Shown in pieces: positions 10,014 to 21,264 of a DNA stretch of 64,000 bases. Source of the stretch: Cryobacterium fucosi (GTDB lineage: Bacteria > Actinomycetota > Actinomycetes > Actinomycetales > Microbacteriaceae). The notes under the pieces were generated by a model. It worked only from the letters and a program-made list of their open reading frames with translations, ran no database searches and was not told the DNA's origin. The position numbers were made by a program, and so were the translations under genes. Numbering within the stretch: position 1 is the first letter of the stretch; every line of letters begins with the position of its first letter. The stretch is taken from the NCBI RefSeq assembly GCF_004403515.1, contig NZ_SOHH01000068.1, forward strand, positions 43,570-107,569, given 5' to 3'.

Positions 10014-12107
10014 TCAGAGAGCGGCGAGTGAATCCTTGGCGGCGGCGACAACGGCCTCCGTCGTGATGCCGAATTCACGGAACAGGGTCTTGTAGTCCGC
10101 AGACGCGCCGAAGTGCTCGATGGAAATGCTGCGGCCGCGGTCGCCGACGTAGCCATCCCAGGTCAACGCGATTCCCGCCTCGACCGATACCCGGGCCGTC
10201 ACGGCCTTCGGAAGCACCGACTCGCGGTACTCCGCGGGCTGTTCCTGGAACCATTCGAGGCTCGGAGCCGACACGACGCGGGCATTGATGCCCTCCGCCT
10301 TCAGCGTGTCCCGGGCCGCCAGGGCGAGTTGAACCTCAGAGCCTGTTCCGATCAGGATGACGTCGGGCGTGCCGTTCGCCGCCTCCGCCAGGATGTACGC
10401 ACCCTTGGCCACGTTCCGCGCCGAGGCGAGGACATCGCCGACGGCTTCGCCCTCGCCACGGCTGAAGACGGGGATGTTCTGGCGGGTCAGCACGATTCCG
10501 GCCGGACCGTTGCGGCGTTCAAGGATCGTCTTCCAGGCCCAGGCGACCTCGTTGGCGTCGCCGGGGCGCACCACGTCGAGGCCGGGGATGGCCCGCAGGG
10601 TCGCGAGCTGCTCGATCGGCTGGTGGGTGGGACCGTCCTCGCCCAGAGCGACGGAGTCGTGCGTCCAGACGAAGATCGACGGTGCCTTCATCAACGCGGC
10701 CAAGCGGACCGCGGGTCGCATGTAGTCGCTGAAGATCAGGAAGGTGCCGCCGAAGGGGCGGCTGTTGCCGTGCAGCACGATGCCGTTGAGGATGGCGGCC
10801 ATCGCGTGCTCACGGATACCGAAGTGCAGGACCCGGCCGTATTCGTTGCCGGTCCACTCGTGGGTCGAATGTTCGCCCGGGATGAACGAGGCGGCGCCGC
10901 CGATGGTGGTGTTGTTCGATTCGGCGAGGTCGGCCGAACCGCCCCAGAGTTCGGGGACGACGGCGCCGAGCGCGGTCAGAACCTTCCCGGATGCCGCGCG
11001 GGTCGACACCTCGGTGCCGCCCTCGAACACGGGGAGGGCCGCCTCGACGCCTTCGGGAAGCTCGCCGGACAGGACCCGGTCCAGCAGCGCCTTCCGCTCC
11101 GGATTGGCCTCCGCCCACACCGCGAATTCAGCGTCCCACTCGGCGTGCGCCGCGGCACCGCGGCCCTGCGCCTTGCGGGTGTGCTCGATGACCTCGTCGG
11201 CCACCTCGAAGGTCTGCTCCGGGTCGAAGCCGAGGATTGCCTTGACGGCGGCCAGTTCGTCGGCGCCGAGTGCCGAACCGTGGATCTTGCCGGTGTTCTG
11301 TTTCTTCGGGCTGGGCCAGCCGATGATGGTCTTCAGGATGATCAGGGACGGCTTGTCGCTGACGCCCTTGGCGGTCTCGATCGCGTCGTTGAGCGCCTGC
11401 ACGTCTTCGACGTATGACCCTGTCTTCTTCCAGTCGACAGTCTGCACATGCCAGTGGTACGCCTCGTAGCGGGCCGCGACATCCTCGGTGAAGGCGATCT
11501 TCGTGTCGTCCTCGATCGAGATCTGGTTGCTGTCGTAGATCGCGATGAGGTTGCCGAGCTGCTGGTGGCCGGCCAGCGAGGACGCCTCGCTGGTGATGCC
11601 TTCCTGCAGGTCGCCGTCGCCGGCGATCACGTAGACGAAGTGGTCGAACGGGCTGGTGCCGGTCGCCGCCTCGGGGTCGAACATGCCGCGCTCGAAGCGG
11701 GAGGCGTAGGCGAAGCCGACGGCGGAGGCCAGGCCCTGGCCGAGCGGGCCCGTGGTGATCTCGACACCGTCGGTGTGGCCGTATTCGGGGTGGCCCGGGG
11801 TCTTCGAACCCCAGGTGCGAAGGGCCTTGAGGTCGTCGAGCTCGAGGCCGTAGCCGCCGAGGTACAACTGCACGTACTGCGTCAGGGAACTGTGGCCGAC
11901 CGAGAGGATGAACCGGTCCCGGCCGATCCACTCGTTGTCGGCAGGGTCGCGGCGCATGACCTTCTGGAACAGGAGGTAGGCGGCGGGAGCGAGGCTCATT
12001 GCGGTGCCCGGGTGCCCGTTCCCGACCTTCTCGACGGCGTCCGCCGCGAGGAGGCGTGCCGTGTCGACCGCCTTGTTGTCAATCGAATCCCACTGCAGTG
12101 CTGCCAC
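10014..12107 (-). CDS. tkt: transketolase
   Basis: Thiamine-diphosphate enzyme moving two-carbon units between sugar phosphates. 697 residues from the GTG at 12107. I prefer this start over an ATG 51 bp upstream because GAAGGGTC sits at good spacing and homologous proteins begin near [14 protein letters not shown]. Seen: [13 protein letters not shown], the TPP motif [23 protein letters not shown], and DGYVGDRG. First gene of the six-gene operon; it has about 150 nt of leader if the TATACT box upstream is used. Confidence 0.95.
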   Translation of the reverse strand: MAALQWDSIDNKAVDTARLLAADAVEKVGNGHPGTAMSLAPAAYLLFQKVMRRDPADNEWIGRDRFILSVGHSSLTQYVQLYLGGYGLELDDLKALRTWGSKTPGHPEYGHTDGVEITTGPLGQGLASAVGFAYASRFERGMFDPEAATGTSPFDHFVYVIAGDGDLQEGITSEASSLAGHQQLGNLIAIYDSNQISIEDDTKIAFTEDVAARYEAYHWHVQTVDWKKTGSYVEDVQALNDAIETAKGVSDKPSLIILKTIIGWPSPKKQNTGKIHGSALGADELAAVKAILGFDPEQTFEVADEVIEHTRKAQGRGAAAHAEWDAEFAVWAEANPERKALLDRVLSGELPEGVEAALPVFEGGTEVSTRAASGKVLTALGAVVPELWGGSADLAESNNTTIGGAASFIPGEHSTHEWTGNEYGRVLHFGIREHAMAAILNGIVLHGNSRPFGGTFLIFSDYMRPAVRLAALMKAPSIFVWTHDSVALGEDGPTHQPIEQLATLRAIPGLDVVRPGDANEVAWAWKTILERRNGPAGIVLTRQNIPVFSRGEGEAVGDVLASARNVAKGAYILAEAANGTPDVILIGTGSEVQLALAARDTLKAEGINARVVSAPSLEWFQEQPAEYRESVLPKAVTARVSVEAGIALTWDGYVGDRGRSISIEHFGASADYKTLFREFGITTEAVVAAAKDSLAAL

Positions 12108-12263
12108 TTGGTCTTGACCCTTCGTAGACAAAGGGGGCAGGTTGTCGTGAACCCGCACCCATTGGATTGAGCGCGCCCGTGGACATCGACGTCATCCAGG
12201 CGTTGCGGCAGAGGCCCGACTTCGGTGGATCCGCGCATGCACCGAGATTGGCGAGCACCCCCC

Positions 12264-12269
12264 AGTATA
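12264..12269 (-). promoter_or_regulatory. candidate -10 of the tkt operon
   Basis: On the - strand the hexamer TATACT lies about 157 bp upstream of the tkt start, in the 282-bp gap to divergent ctaB. No good -35 is visible. A transcript starting near 12257 would carry a leader of about 150 nt. No other clear signal is seen in the gap apart from the ctaB -10. Confidence 0.5.
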
Positions 12270-12374
12270 GGCAGTCGCCGAGAAACGGCCGAGCGATGTG
12301 ACGGCGTATGGCGCCGCCCTCCCGGATGCCTCCGGGCCGGAACGTCCCTGCCTGCCCCGCACGTCCGGATCGCC

Positions 12375-12380
12375 TAGACT
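12375..12380 (+). promoter_or_regulatory. -10 box just before ctaB
   Basis: TAGACT ends 9 bp before the ATG at 12390, so the transcript would start at or a few bases before the start codon. This supports 12390 as the start. Confidence 0.5.
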
Positions 12381-12389
12381 CGTCTCACA

Positions 12390-13331
12390 ATGCACAGCGT
12401 AAGAGGAGTCATGCCCGGACCCGTCTCCACCCCGACCGTGAGCGGAATCCGCTCGTTCCGGCGCACGTTCCTGGCCTACCTGTCGCTGACGAAACCGCGG
12501 GTCGTCGAACTGCTCCTCGTCGTGACCGCCCCGACGATGTTCCTGGCGCAGCAGGGCATCCCGAGCCTGTGGCTGGTCCTCGCGACCCTGGTCGGCGGTG
12601 CGTTCAGCGCCGGGTCCGCCGGGGCCTTCAACTGCTACATCGACCGGGACATCGACCGGGTGATGGATCGCACGAAGAACCGGCCGCTGGTCACGGGGGA
12701 GCTGACCGACCGTCAGGCCCTTGTTTTCGCCTGGGTCCTCGGTGCCGTGTCCATCGTCTGGCTGTGGGCCTTCACCAACTGGCTGGCCGCCCTCCTCTCA
12801 CTCGGCGCGATCCTGCTCTACGTGGTCTTCTACACGCTCGTCCTCAAGCGGCGCACCGCCCAGAACATCGTCTGGGGCGGCATCGCCGGCTGCATGCCGG
12901 TGTTGATCGGTTGGGCCGCGGTCACCGGCGACCTGTCCTGGCCGCCGTTCATCCTCTTCCTGATCATCTTCCTCTGGACCCCGCCGCACTACTGGCCGCT
13001 CTCGATGAAATACCGCAGCGAGTACCAGGCCGCCGGGGTGCCGATGCTCGCGGTCATCCGAGGCCGCAGCCAGGTCGGGCTCCAGGTCATCCTCTACGCC
13101 TGGGCGACGGTCGCCTGCTCCCTGCTGCTCATCCCGATCGCCGACATGGGGCTCGTCTACACGGTCACGGCTCTGGTCACCGGCGGCTGGTTCATCTACG
13201 AGACGCACCGCCTGTACAGCCTCGCCATCCGGCACGAACACGTGTCGCCGATGCGGGTGTTCCACGGTTCGATCGTCTATCTGACGCTCTTGTTCGTCGC
13301 CGTCGGCGTCGACCCGCTTCTGCCGTTCTGA
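12390..13331 (+). CDS. ctaB: protoheme IX farnesyltransferase (heme O synthase)
   Basis: Membrane prenyltransferase that converts heme B to heme O for cytochrome oxidase. 313 residues, about eight transmembrane helices. Seen: [34 protein letters not shown] (first Asp-rich motif), and a second loop near [21 protein letters not shown]. Alternative ATG at 12411 has AGAGGAG too close (2 nt), and the -10 at 12375 favours 12390. Convergent with ctaA, only 4 bp between the stops. Confidence 0.95.
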   Translation: MHSVRGVMPGPVSTPTVSGIRSFRRTFLAYLSLTKPRVVELLLVVTAPTMFLAQQGIPSLWLVLATLVGGAFSAGSAGAFNCYIDRDIDRVMDRTKNRPLVTGELTDRQALVFAWVLGAVSIVWLWAFTNWLAALLSLGAILLYVVFYTLVLKRRTAQNIVWGGIAGCMPVLIGWAAVTGDLSWPPFILFLIIFLWTPPHYWPLSMKYRSEYQAAGVPMLAVIRGRSQVGLQVILYAWATVACSLLLIPIADMGLVYTVTALVTGGWFIYETHRLYSLAIRHEHVSPMRVFHGSIVYLTLLFVAVGVDPLLPF

Positions 13332-13335
13332 CGGG

Positions 13336-14277
13336 CTAGCGGGCGGCGGCGCTCTCCGCGAGCGGGCCGGACGCCGGCGCCGGCTCCGCTGACGGCGCCG
13401 TGAGGTTCAGGACGACCGCGGTCATCACCGCAACGAGCACGCAGGACAGCACCATGTGGATACCCACCAGAAAGGGCGGCAGGCCGATGTTGGCCTGGAG
13501 CAGGCCGACGCCGATCTGGCCGGCCTCGATGATCAGCAGCAGCACGGCCCAGCCCCGCGGCGGGAGCGCGAGCGCGACGGATGCGATCACGAGGGCGAGG
13601 GTCAGGGCGAAGGTGGCATACGCCGGCCAGCTGTGCACGTGCTGGAGCAGCTCGGAGTCGAGGCCGTTGCGCGGGGCGTTCGCGTCGCCCGCGTGCGGGC
13701 CGGAGCCTGTGGTGACGATCCCGACGAGGATGGTGACCAGGATGACGGCGCCCGTGGTGTAGGCCAGGAGCCGGAACCACCCGGGGACCGCCGGCATCCG
13801 CACCGGGTTGCCCGTGTACACGCGGTGCACGAAGACCGTGCAGAGCACGACGAGGGCGATGGAGATGACGAAGTGCAGCCCGACCACATACGGGTTGAGC
13901 CTCACGAGCACGCTCACCCCGCCGATGACCGCCTGCGCGGGAATGCCCAGGCCGGCCAGCAGCGCGAGCCGGAACAGGTCCGGCCGTGACCGGCGCAGTC
14001 GCACGACGGCCAGGAACGCGACGATCGCGACGAGCCCCAGCACAACTCCGAGAAGTCGGTTGCCGAATTCGATCACCCCGTGGATGCCCATTTCGGGCGT
14101 GTTGACGAAGGAACCGTCCGTGCACCTGGGCCAGGTCGGGCACCCGAGGCCGGAGCCGGTGAGCCGTACCAGGCCTCCCGTGCCCACGAGAAGGATCTGG
14201 GCGGCGAGGTAGATCCAGGCAACCACTCGAACCCGCTTGTCAACGCTCGTGGGCAACCATTCCGAAATCCGATTCAC
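13336..14277 (-). CDS. ctaA: heme A synthase
   Basis: Membrane enzyme that oxidises heme O to heme A. 313 residues with eight predicted helices; conserved TGSGLGCPTWPRC after helix 1 (paired Cys) and His residues in GVIEFGNRLLG and LLQHVHSWPAY. I moved the start to the GTG at 14277 because GGGAG stands 8 nt upstream and the protein from there (NRISEWLPTSVDKRV) matches the family; a longer frame reaches 14451 but its first 58 residues look like untranslated DNA. Works with ctaB and SURF1 further along. Confidence 0.93.
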   Translation of the reverse strand: MNRISEWLPTSVDKRVRVVAWIYLAAQILLVGTGGLVRLTGSGLGCPTWPRCTDGSFVNTPEMGIHGVIEFGNRLLGVVLGLVAIVAFLAVVRLRRSRPDLFRLALLAGLGIPAQAVIGGVSVLVRLNPYVVGLHFVISIALVVLCTVFVHRVYTGNPVRMPAVPGWFRLLAYTTGAVILVTILVGIVTTGSGPHAGDANAPRNGLDSELLQHVHSWPAYATFALTLALVIASVALALPPRGWAVLLLIIEAGQIGVGLLQANIGLPPFLVGIHMVLSCVLVAVMTAVVLNLTAPSAEPAPASGPLAESAAAR

Positions 14278-14468
14278 CGGTTCTGCTCCCTCTTTGCTCT
14301 GGCACATGTGAAAACGCCGGATCGCACTACCAATCACACAGCTAACCTGTAGAATTAGGTGTTTCCTGGGTGGCTCGACTGCGGCTGACACAACCGCGGC
14401 CGAGAACCACGTCGTCCTTGAACATCTTAGGTACGCAACGTAGCCGCCCACACAACCCGTTCCCTCGC

Positions 14469-14490
14469 CGGGTCTCCTTCGGAAGACCCG
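14469..14490. other. UUCG-type hairpin in the ctaA/sufB divergent gap
   Basis: CGGGTCT and AGACCCG pair around a TTCG-like loop (one internal mismatch). It lies 18 bp before the sufB -10 and could be a protein site or an RNA structure in an opposing transcript. Role unknown. Confidence 0.4.
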
Positions 14491-14501
14491 TCCGGGAATG
14501 A

Positions 14502-14517
14502 CCGGACTAATATCCGG
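14502..14517 (+). promoter_or_regulatory. sufB promoter -10 inside an inverted repeat
   Basis: TAATAT at 14508-14513 is a near-consensus -10, 32 bp before the sufB ATG. It is flanked by CCGGA...TCCGG, an inverted repeat centred on the -10, where a repressor would block polymerase. No regulator gene such as sufR is adjacent. Confidence 0.5.
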
Positions 14518-14545
14518 GTTGTCGTGGATGGGAGAAGAGGTATAT

Positions 14546-15964
14546 ATGTCTGACGTCCTGCTCGACCGCCCCGAACTCGCGGGCCTCGGTGTCTACGAAT
14601 TCGGCTGGTCCGACTCCGACGCGGCCGGCGCATCCGCCCGCCGTGGAATCTCACCGGAGGTCGTCACCGACATCTCCAAGCTCAAGAACGAGCCGGCCTG
14701 GATGCTGAAGCGTCGACTGAAGGCCCTCGAACTGTTCGAGCGCAAGCCCATGCCGACCTGGGGCGCCGACCTCTCCGGCATCGACTTCGACAACATCAAG
14801 TACTTCGTCCGGTCCACGGAGAAGCAGGCCCAGACCTGGGAAGACCTGCCCGACGACATCAAGAACACCTACGAGAAGCTCGGCATCCCCGAGGCCGAGC
14901 GCCAGCGCCTCGTCTCCGGCGTTGCCGCCCAGTACGAGTCAGAGGTGGTCTACCACCAGATCAACGAGGAGCTCGAAGCCCAGGGAGTCATCTTCATGGA
15001 CACCGACACGGCGCTCAAGGAGCACCCGGCGATGTTCGAGGAGTACTTCGGCACCGTCATCCCCTCCGGCGACAACAAGTTCGCCGCGCTGAACACCTCG
15101 GTCTGGTCCGGCGGCTCCTTCGTCTACGTGCCGCCCGGCGTACACGTCGAGATCCCGCTTCAGGCCTATTTCCGGATCAACACCGAGAACATGGGCCAGT
15201 TCGAGCGGACCCTGATCATCGCCGACGAGGGCAGCTACGTGCACTACATCGAGGGCTGCACGGCACCGATCTACTCCTCCGACTCACTGCACTCCGCGGT
15301 CGTCGAGATCATCGTGAAGAAGAACGCCCGCGTTCGCTACACGACCATCCAGAACTGGTCGAACAACGTCTACAACCTCGTCACCAAGCGCGCCACGGCC
15401 GCCGAGGGCGCCACGATGGAATGGATCGACGGCAACATCGGCTCCAAGGTGACGATGAAGTACCCGTCGATCTACCTGATGGGCGAGCACGCCAAGGGCG
15501 AGACCCTCTCGGTCGCCTTCGCCGGCCCCGGCCAGCACCAGGACGCCGGCGCCAAGATGATCCACATGGCGCCCTACACCCAGTCGTCGATCGTCTCGAA
15601 GTCCATCGCCCGCGGCGGCGGCCGCTCCGGTTACCGCGGCGAGGTGCGGGTGGATGCCACCGCGCACCACTCCGCGAACACCGTGCGCTGCGACGCCCTC
15701 CTGGTCGACACCCAGTCGCGGTCGGACACCTACCCGTCGATCGACATCCGTGTCGACGATGTGCAGCTCGGCCACGAGGCCACGGTCTCCCGGGTCAGCG
15801 AAGAGCAGCTGTTCTATCTGATGAGCCGCGGCATGCCCGAAGACGAGGCCATGGCCATGATCGTGCGCGGCTTCATCGAACCGATCGCCCGGGAACTCCC
15901 CATGGAGTACGCCCTCGAACTCAACAAGCTCATTGAAATGGGCATGGAAGGATCCGTCGGCTAA
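14546..15964 (+). CDS. sufB: Fe-S cluster assembly scaffold protein SufB
   Basis: Core subunit of the SufBCD complex that builds Fe-S clusters. 472 residues. Seen: [14 protein letters not shown], the beta-helix repeats, and the conserved C-terminal [19 protein letters not shown] with the essential Cys. Start ATG follows GGAGAAGAGG. First gene of sufB-sufD-Rieske-sufC-DUF59. No sufR precedes it, unlike mycobacteria. Confidence 0.97.
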   Translation: MSDVLLDRPELAGLGVYEFGWSDSDAAGASARRGISPEVVTDISKLKNEPAWMLKRRLKALELFERKPMPTWGADLSGIDFDNIKYFVRSTEKQAQTWEDLPDDIKNTYEKLGIPEAERQRLVSGVAAQYESEVVYHQINEELEAQGVIFMDTDTALKEHPAMFEEYFGTVIPSGDNKFAALNTSVWSGGSFVYVPPGVHVEIPLQAYFRINTENMGQFERTLIIADEGSYVHYIEGCTAPIYSSDSLHSAVVEIIVKKNARVRYTTIQNWSNNVYNLVTKRATAAEGATMEWIDGNIGSKVTMKYPSIYLMGEHAKGETLSVAFAGPGQHQDAGAKMIHMAPYTQSSIVSKSIARGGGRSGYRGEVRVDATAHHSANTVRCDALLVDTQSRSDTYPSIDIRVDDVQLGHEATVSRVSEEQLFYLMSRGMPEDEAMAMIVRGFIEPIARELPMEYALELNKLIEMGMEGSVG

Positions 15965-17215
15965 ATGTCCGCCGCCCCCACACCTACACACGCCCCACCC
16001 ACTCAAGAATCGGCAGTGACCCCCCCGGTGCCAACAACCGAAGCAATGCCCACCGCAGAGCAGCACGGAATCAAGGAACACTCGGACGGACGGTTCGGTT
16101 TCGTACCGGTCCAGACCCGGTCCGACCGGTTCAAGAGCGTCAACGTCGCGGATTTCGCGCCGGTGACCGGGCGCGAAGCCGTCTGGAAGCTCTCCCCGGT
16201 CGCCAAGTTCACCGACCTCACGGCCGGCGAACTCGACGGCTCCGTCTACCCTGTGGAATCCACCCCGAACGCCGGCATCACCGTCGGCTGGGTCGACCGG
16301 GACGACTCCCGGATCGGCACCGCCGGAGCCCCGGAGGAACGCGCCGCAGCCAACGCCTGGTCGAGTTTCGACCAGGCCCTGGCGATCACCGTCAGTGGCG
16401 AGGAAGCCAAGGAGGTCACGGTCACCCGTGCCGGCCTGGGCTCCGCACCGCGTGGTGCGCACACCATCATCGACGCGTTGCCGTTCAGCCAGGCCGTGGT
16501 CATCCTCGAGAACACCGGGGACGCGCGGCTCACCGAGAACGTCGAGATCATCCTCGGCGAATCCGCGAACCTCACCGTGGTGACCCTCCAGGAATGGAAC
16601 GACGGCGCGGTGCACCTCGCGAACCACTTCGCTTCGATCGGACGCGACGCGCGCCTCAAGCACATCGTGGTCTCGCTCGGCGGCAGCATCGTTCGGGTGA
16701 ACCCGTCCGTGCGGCTGGCCGGCCCCGGCTCGGAGGCCGAGCTCCTCGGCCTCTACTTCGCCGACGCCGGGCAGCACCTCGAACAGCAGGTCTACGTCAA
16801 CCACGACGCACCGAACAGCCGCAGCCGGGTCACCTACAAGGGCGCGCTGCAGGGCACGGGCGCACGCACCGTGTGGATCGGGGACGTGCTGATCGGCCGC
16901 AAGGCGGCCGGCACGGACAGCTACGAGCAGAACCGCAACCTCGTGCTCACCAAAGGCACCCGCGCCGACTCGATCCCGAACCTGGAGATCGAGACCGGCG
17001 ACATCAAGGGTGCCGGCCACGCCAGCGCGACCGGGCGCTTCGACGACGAGCAGCTCTTCTACCTGCAGGCCAGAGGCATCACCGAGGAGGAGGCACGCCG
17101 ACTCGTCGTGCGCGGCTTCCTCAGCGAAATCGTGCAGCAGATCGGCTCGGCACCGCTCGAGGACCGGCTCCAGGCAGCGATCGAAGCGGAACTCCGCGGA
17201 ACAGAGGAAGAGTAA
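15965..17215 (+). CDS. sufD: Fe-S cluster assembly protein SufD
   Basis: Partner of SufB in the SufBC2D complex. 416 residues; the first 45 are Pro/Thr-rich and probably disordered. The C-terminal half (NSRSRVTYKGALQGTGARTV, GHASATGRFDDEQLFYLQARG) matches the SufB/SufD beta-helix family. The ATG directly abuts the sufB TAA, so translation is coupled. Confidence 0.95.
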   Translation: MSAAPTPTHAPPTQESAVTPPVPTTEAMPTAEQHGIKEHSDGRFGFVPVQTRSDRFKSVNVADFAPVTGREAVWKLSPVAKFTDLTAGELDGSVYPVESTPNAGITVGWVDRDDSRIGTAGAPEERAAANAWSSFDQALAITVSGEEAKEVTVTRAGLGSAPRGAHTIIDALPFSQAVVILENTGDARLTENVEIILGESANLTVVTLQEWNDGAVHLANHFASIGRDARLKHIVVSLGGSIVRVNPSVRLAGPGSEAELLGLYFADAGQHLEQQVYVNHDAPNSRSRVTYKGALQGTGARTVWIGDVLIGRKAAGTDSYEQNRNLVLTKGTRADSIPNLEIETGDIKGAGHASATGRFDDEQLFYLQARGITEEEARRLVVRGFLSEIVQQIGSAPLEDRLQAAIEAELRGTEEE

Positions 17216-17217
17216 CA

Positions 17218-17544
17218 ATGGCGTCCACAAAAATCTGCGCGTTCGACGAACTCGAACCGAATGAGGCAGTCAAGGTCGAAATCGACGGGGTGCCCATCGT
17301 CGTCGTTCGCGACGCGGCCGGCGACGTGTTCGCCATCGGCGACACCTGCACGCACGGGGACATCTCCCTGTCCGAGGGGTTCGTCGAGGACGACACCGTC
17401 GAATGCTGGGCTCACGGTTCCAAGTTCTCCCTGAAGACAGGCAAGCCCCTGAACCTACCGGCCTACGAGCCGGTACCGGTCTTCAAGGTCGAACTCATCG
17501 ACGGCGACGTCTACATCGACCCATCCGTCATCGTGCCCGTCTGA
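17218..17544 (+). CDS. Rieske-type [2Fe-2S] ferredoxin in the suf cluster
   Basis: 108 residues. Seen: the Rieske ligand set C-T-H-G-D at about residue 43 and C-W-A-H-G-S near residue 63, each Cys-x-His / Cys-x-x-His pair. Related to the ferredoxin component of non-heme dioxygenases (NirD/BphF type). It starts 3 bp after sufD. Its place in suf operons of actinobacteria is common but its role there is not established; it may carry electrons for cluster assembly. Confidence 0.88.
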   Translation: MASTKICAFDELEPNEAVKVEIDGVPIVVVRDAAGDVFAIGDTCTHGDISLSEGFVEDDTVECWAHGSKFSLKTGKPLNLPAYEPVPVFKVELIDGDVYIDPSVIVPV

Positions 17545-17592
17545 CCTGGTCGGCAACGGACCCTCCGGCCTGGTCGGCAACCGACCCTCTGG
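17545..17592. repeat. 24-bp tandem duplication after the Rieske gene
   Basis: Two copies of a 24-bp unit beginning CCTGGTCGGCAAC, with two mismatches, follow the stop codon of the Rieske gene directly. They fill half of the 106-bp gap before sufC. Confidence 0.85.
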
Positions 17593-17650
17593 CCCCCAGC
17601 CACCCAACGTACCGGCGCCAGCGCCGGAGAATGAAAGAGATAGCGAATCC

Positions 17651-18415
17651 ATGTCTGTTCTTGAGATCAAAGGCCTGCACGTCAGCGTCGAGACCGACCA
17701 GGGCACCAAGCAGATCCTGCGCGGGGTCGACCTGACCATCAACGAGGGCGAGATCCACGCCATCATGGGCCCGAACGGCTCCGGCAAGTCCACCCTCGCG
17801 TACACGATCGCCGGTCACCCCAAATACAAGGTCGACAGCGGCTCGATCCTGCTCGACGGCGAGGAGGTCACTACCATGACCGTGGACCAGCGCGCCAGGG
17901 CCGGACTGTTCCTGGCCATGCAGTACCCGGTCGAGATCCCCGGCGTCACCGTGACGAACTTCCTCCGAACCGCGAAGACCGCGATCGACGGCGAGGCTCC
18001 GGCCATCCGCACCTGGATCAAGGACGTCCGCGAGTCGATGGCGCGCCTCCGGATGGACAAGAGCTTCGCCGAGCGGAACGTCAACGAGGGTTTCTCGGGC
18101 GGCGAGAAGAAACGCAACGAGATCCTCCAGCTCGAACTGCTCAAGCCCAAGTTCGCCGTGCTCGACGAGACGGACTCCGGACTCGACGTCGACGCGCTCA
18201 AGATCGTGTCGGAGGGCGTGAACCGGGCCAAGGAGAACACCGGCCTCGGACTGCTCCTGATCACGCACTACACCCGTATCCTCCGCTACATCACGCCCGA
18301 CTTCGTGCACGTGTTCGTTGACGGACGGATCGCCGAACAGGGCGGCCCCGAACTCGCCGACCGGCTCGAGGACGAGGGCTACGATCGCTTTCTGACCGAA
18401 TCGAACGTAGGCTAA
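17651..18415 (+). CDS. sufC: Fe-S cluster assembly ATPase SufC
   Basis: ABC-type ATPase that drives SufBCD. 254 residues. Seen: Walker A GPNGSGKST, the SufC-type signature FSGGEKKRNEILQ, Walker B FAVLDETDSGLDVDAL, and the His switch LLITHYTRIL. It lies 106 bp after the Rieske gene and 4 bp before the DUF59 gene. Confidence 0.97.
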   Translation: MSVLEIKGLHVSVETDQGTKQILRGVDLTINEGEIHAIMGPNGSGKSTLAYTIAGHPKYKVDSGSILLDGEEVTTMTVDQRARAGLFLAMQYPVEIPGVTVTNFLRTAKTAIDGEAPAIRTWIKDVRESMARLRMDKSFAERNVNEGFSGGEKKRNEILQLELLKPKFAVLDETDSGLDVDALKIVSEGVNRAKENTGLGLLLITHYTRILRYITPDFVHVFVDGRIAEQGGPELADRLEDEGYDRFLTESNVG

Positions 18416-18419
18416 AAGC

Positions 18420-18749
18420 ATGGTTTCATCGCTGACACCGGCGCGATTCGACGAAATCGAAGAAGCGCTCAAAGACGTCATGGACCCCGAACTGGGCATC
18501 AACGTCGTCGACCTCGGTCTGATCTACGACCTGGGCTGGGACGACGAGAACGACGCCCTGATCATCCACATGACGCTGACCTCCGCGGGCTGCCCACTGA
18601 CCGATGTGCTCGAGGAACAGACCGCAGAGGCCCTGGACGGCGTCGTCGACCAGTTCCGCATCAACTGGGTCTGGATGCCGCCGTGGGGCCCGGAGAAGAT
18701 CACCGACGACGGCCGCGACATGATGCGCGCCCTCGGCTTCTCGATCTGA
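18420..18749 (+). CDS. SufT/DUF59-family Fe-S maturation factor
   Basis: 109 residues, MIP18/PaaD-like. Seen: DPELGINVVDLGLIYDL and the conserved Cys in TLTSAGCPLTDVLEEQ, then WMPPWGPEKIT. Family members help deliver clusters to targets. It closes the suf cluster. The usual sufS and sufU genes are missing here, so the cysteine desulfurase must be elsewhere. Confidence 0.9.
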   Translation: MVSSLTPARFDEIEEALKDVMDPELGINVVDLGLIYDLGWDDENDALIIHMTLTSAGCPLTDVLEEQTAEALDGVVDQFRINWVWMPPWGPEKITDDGRDMMRALGFSI

Positions 18750-18789
18750 GCCCCGACTTCCCGGCCCGGCCGGCTGGGTTCCTCTGCAG

Positions 18790-18836
18790 AAAGCGGATGC
18801 CCGCGCGGTCCTGACCGCGCGGGCATCCGCTTTCTC
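18790..18836 (+). terminator. terminator of the suf operon
   Basis: A 21-bp perfect stem (AAAGCGGATGCCCGCGCGGT... and its complement) with a minimal loop ends in TTTCTCG, 40 bp after the DUF59 stop. Very stable intrinsic terminator. Confidence 0.9.
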
Positions 18837-18908
18837 GTCCGGGAGCCGAAGCAGCGTCTCAGTCGCGCCATCACGTGTGTGGAGGGTCGTTCCAGTGAGT
18901 GGAGCGGT

Positions 18909-19547
18909 ATGCTAACTGCCATGGACGGAACGCCTGAATCACCGGCAACGCGACGCACGACGCAGGCCGCGGCCACCCGAGAGGTGATCGTCGAGGCCGC
19001 ACAGCGACTCATGCTCGAACGCGGGTACATCCCGACCTCGATCGCCGCCATCGCGGAGAACGCCGGCGTCGCCGTGCAGACCATCTACAACTCGATCGGC
19101 GGCAAGGCCGACGTGCTCGCCGCGGTGCTCGACCGTACCAAGGCCCCGGGGCCCCCGGGCCCGGTCCGCGATGCCGGACGGGAACAGGGGTCGAGGGCCC
19201 GATCGGCGGGCGAGGTGATCCGGATGCTGGCGGCGGAGATCGTCGAGGTGAACGCTCGTACCGCCGGGGTTCACCGGATCATCACTCAGGCCGCGGGCGT
19301 CGACCAGGACGTGGCGAAGCTCGAACTGCGGCAGTCGTCACGGCGACTGTTCCAGTACGGCGAGGCCGCTTCGACCCTGCGCGGACTGCGCGGACTGCGA
19401 GCGGGCCTGAGCGACCACGAGGCGGCGGCCGCGATCTGGGCGATCGGGCATCCGCAGGCCTATCGGTCGTTGGTTTTCGACCTCGGCTGGTCGGTCGCGG
19501 CGTACCGGGAATGGGTCGAAAAGACGCTCTCCGGGGCGCTGTCCTAG
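18909..19547 (+). CDS. TetR-family transcriptional regulator
   Basis: 212 residues from ATG 18909 (GGAG 4 nt upstream; ATG 18921 is an alternative). N-terminal helix-turn-helix: ATREVIVEAAQRLMLERGY, TSIAAIAENAGVAVQTIYNS. The ligand domain is not recognised. Free-standing between the suf terminator and an ABC-F gene; target unknown. Confidence 0.85.
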   Translation: MLTAMDGTPESPATRRTTQAAATREVIVEAAQRLMLERGYIPTSIAAIAENAGVAVQTIYNSIGGKADVLAAVLDRTKAPGPPGPVRDAGREQGSRARSAGEVIRMLAAEIVEVNARTAGVHRIITQAAGVDQDVAKLELRQSSRRLFQYGEAASTLRGLRGLRAGLSDHEAAAAIWAIGHPQAYRSLVFDLGWSVAAYREWVEKTLSGALS

Positions 19548-19578
19548 CTTCCCGCGCGCACGGACCCGAGCGAACAAA

Positions 19579-19584
19579 TATACT
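19579..19584 (+). promoter_or_regulatory. -10 of the ABC-F gene
   Basis: TATACT lies 57 bp before the GTG start. A short GC hairpin (GGCCCGGTCGGGCC) lies in the leader. No clear -35. Confidence 0.5.
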
Positions 19585-19641
19585 TGATAGTCGGCCCGGT
19601 CGGGCCGGAGACTCCCACAACCCCGTGAACGGACTATTGCT

Positions 19642-21240
<1,599 letters not shown>

Positions 21241-21264
21241 CCTGCCGGGGCGCGTTCAGCGCGT

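Noticed and set aside
13456..13989. A 177-codon + strand frame opposite ctaA
   Set aside because: Arg/Asp/His/Gly-rich shadow of a membrane protein gene on the other strand.
15284..17230. A 648-codon open frame on the - strand opposite sufB and sufD
   Set aside because: Sequence is antisense to two certain genes and low in complexity (Val/Asp/Gly/Arg-rich), as expected from high-GC codon shadows; no domain is recognisable.
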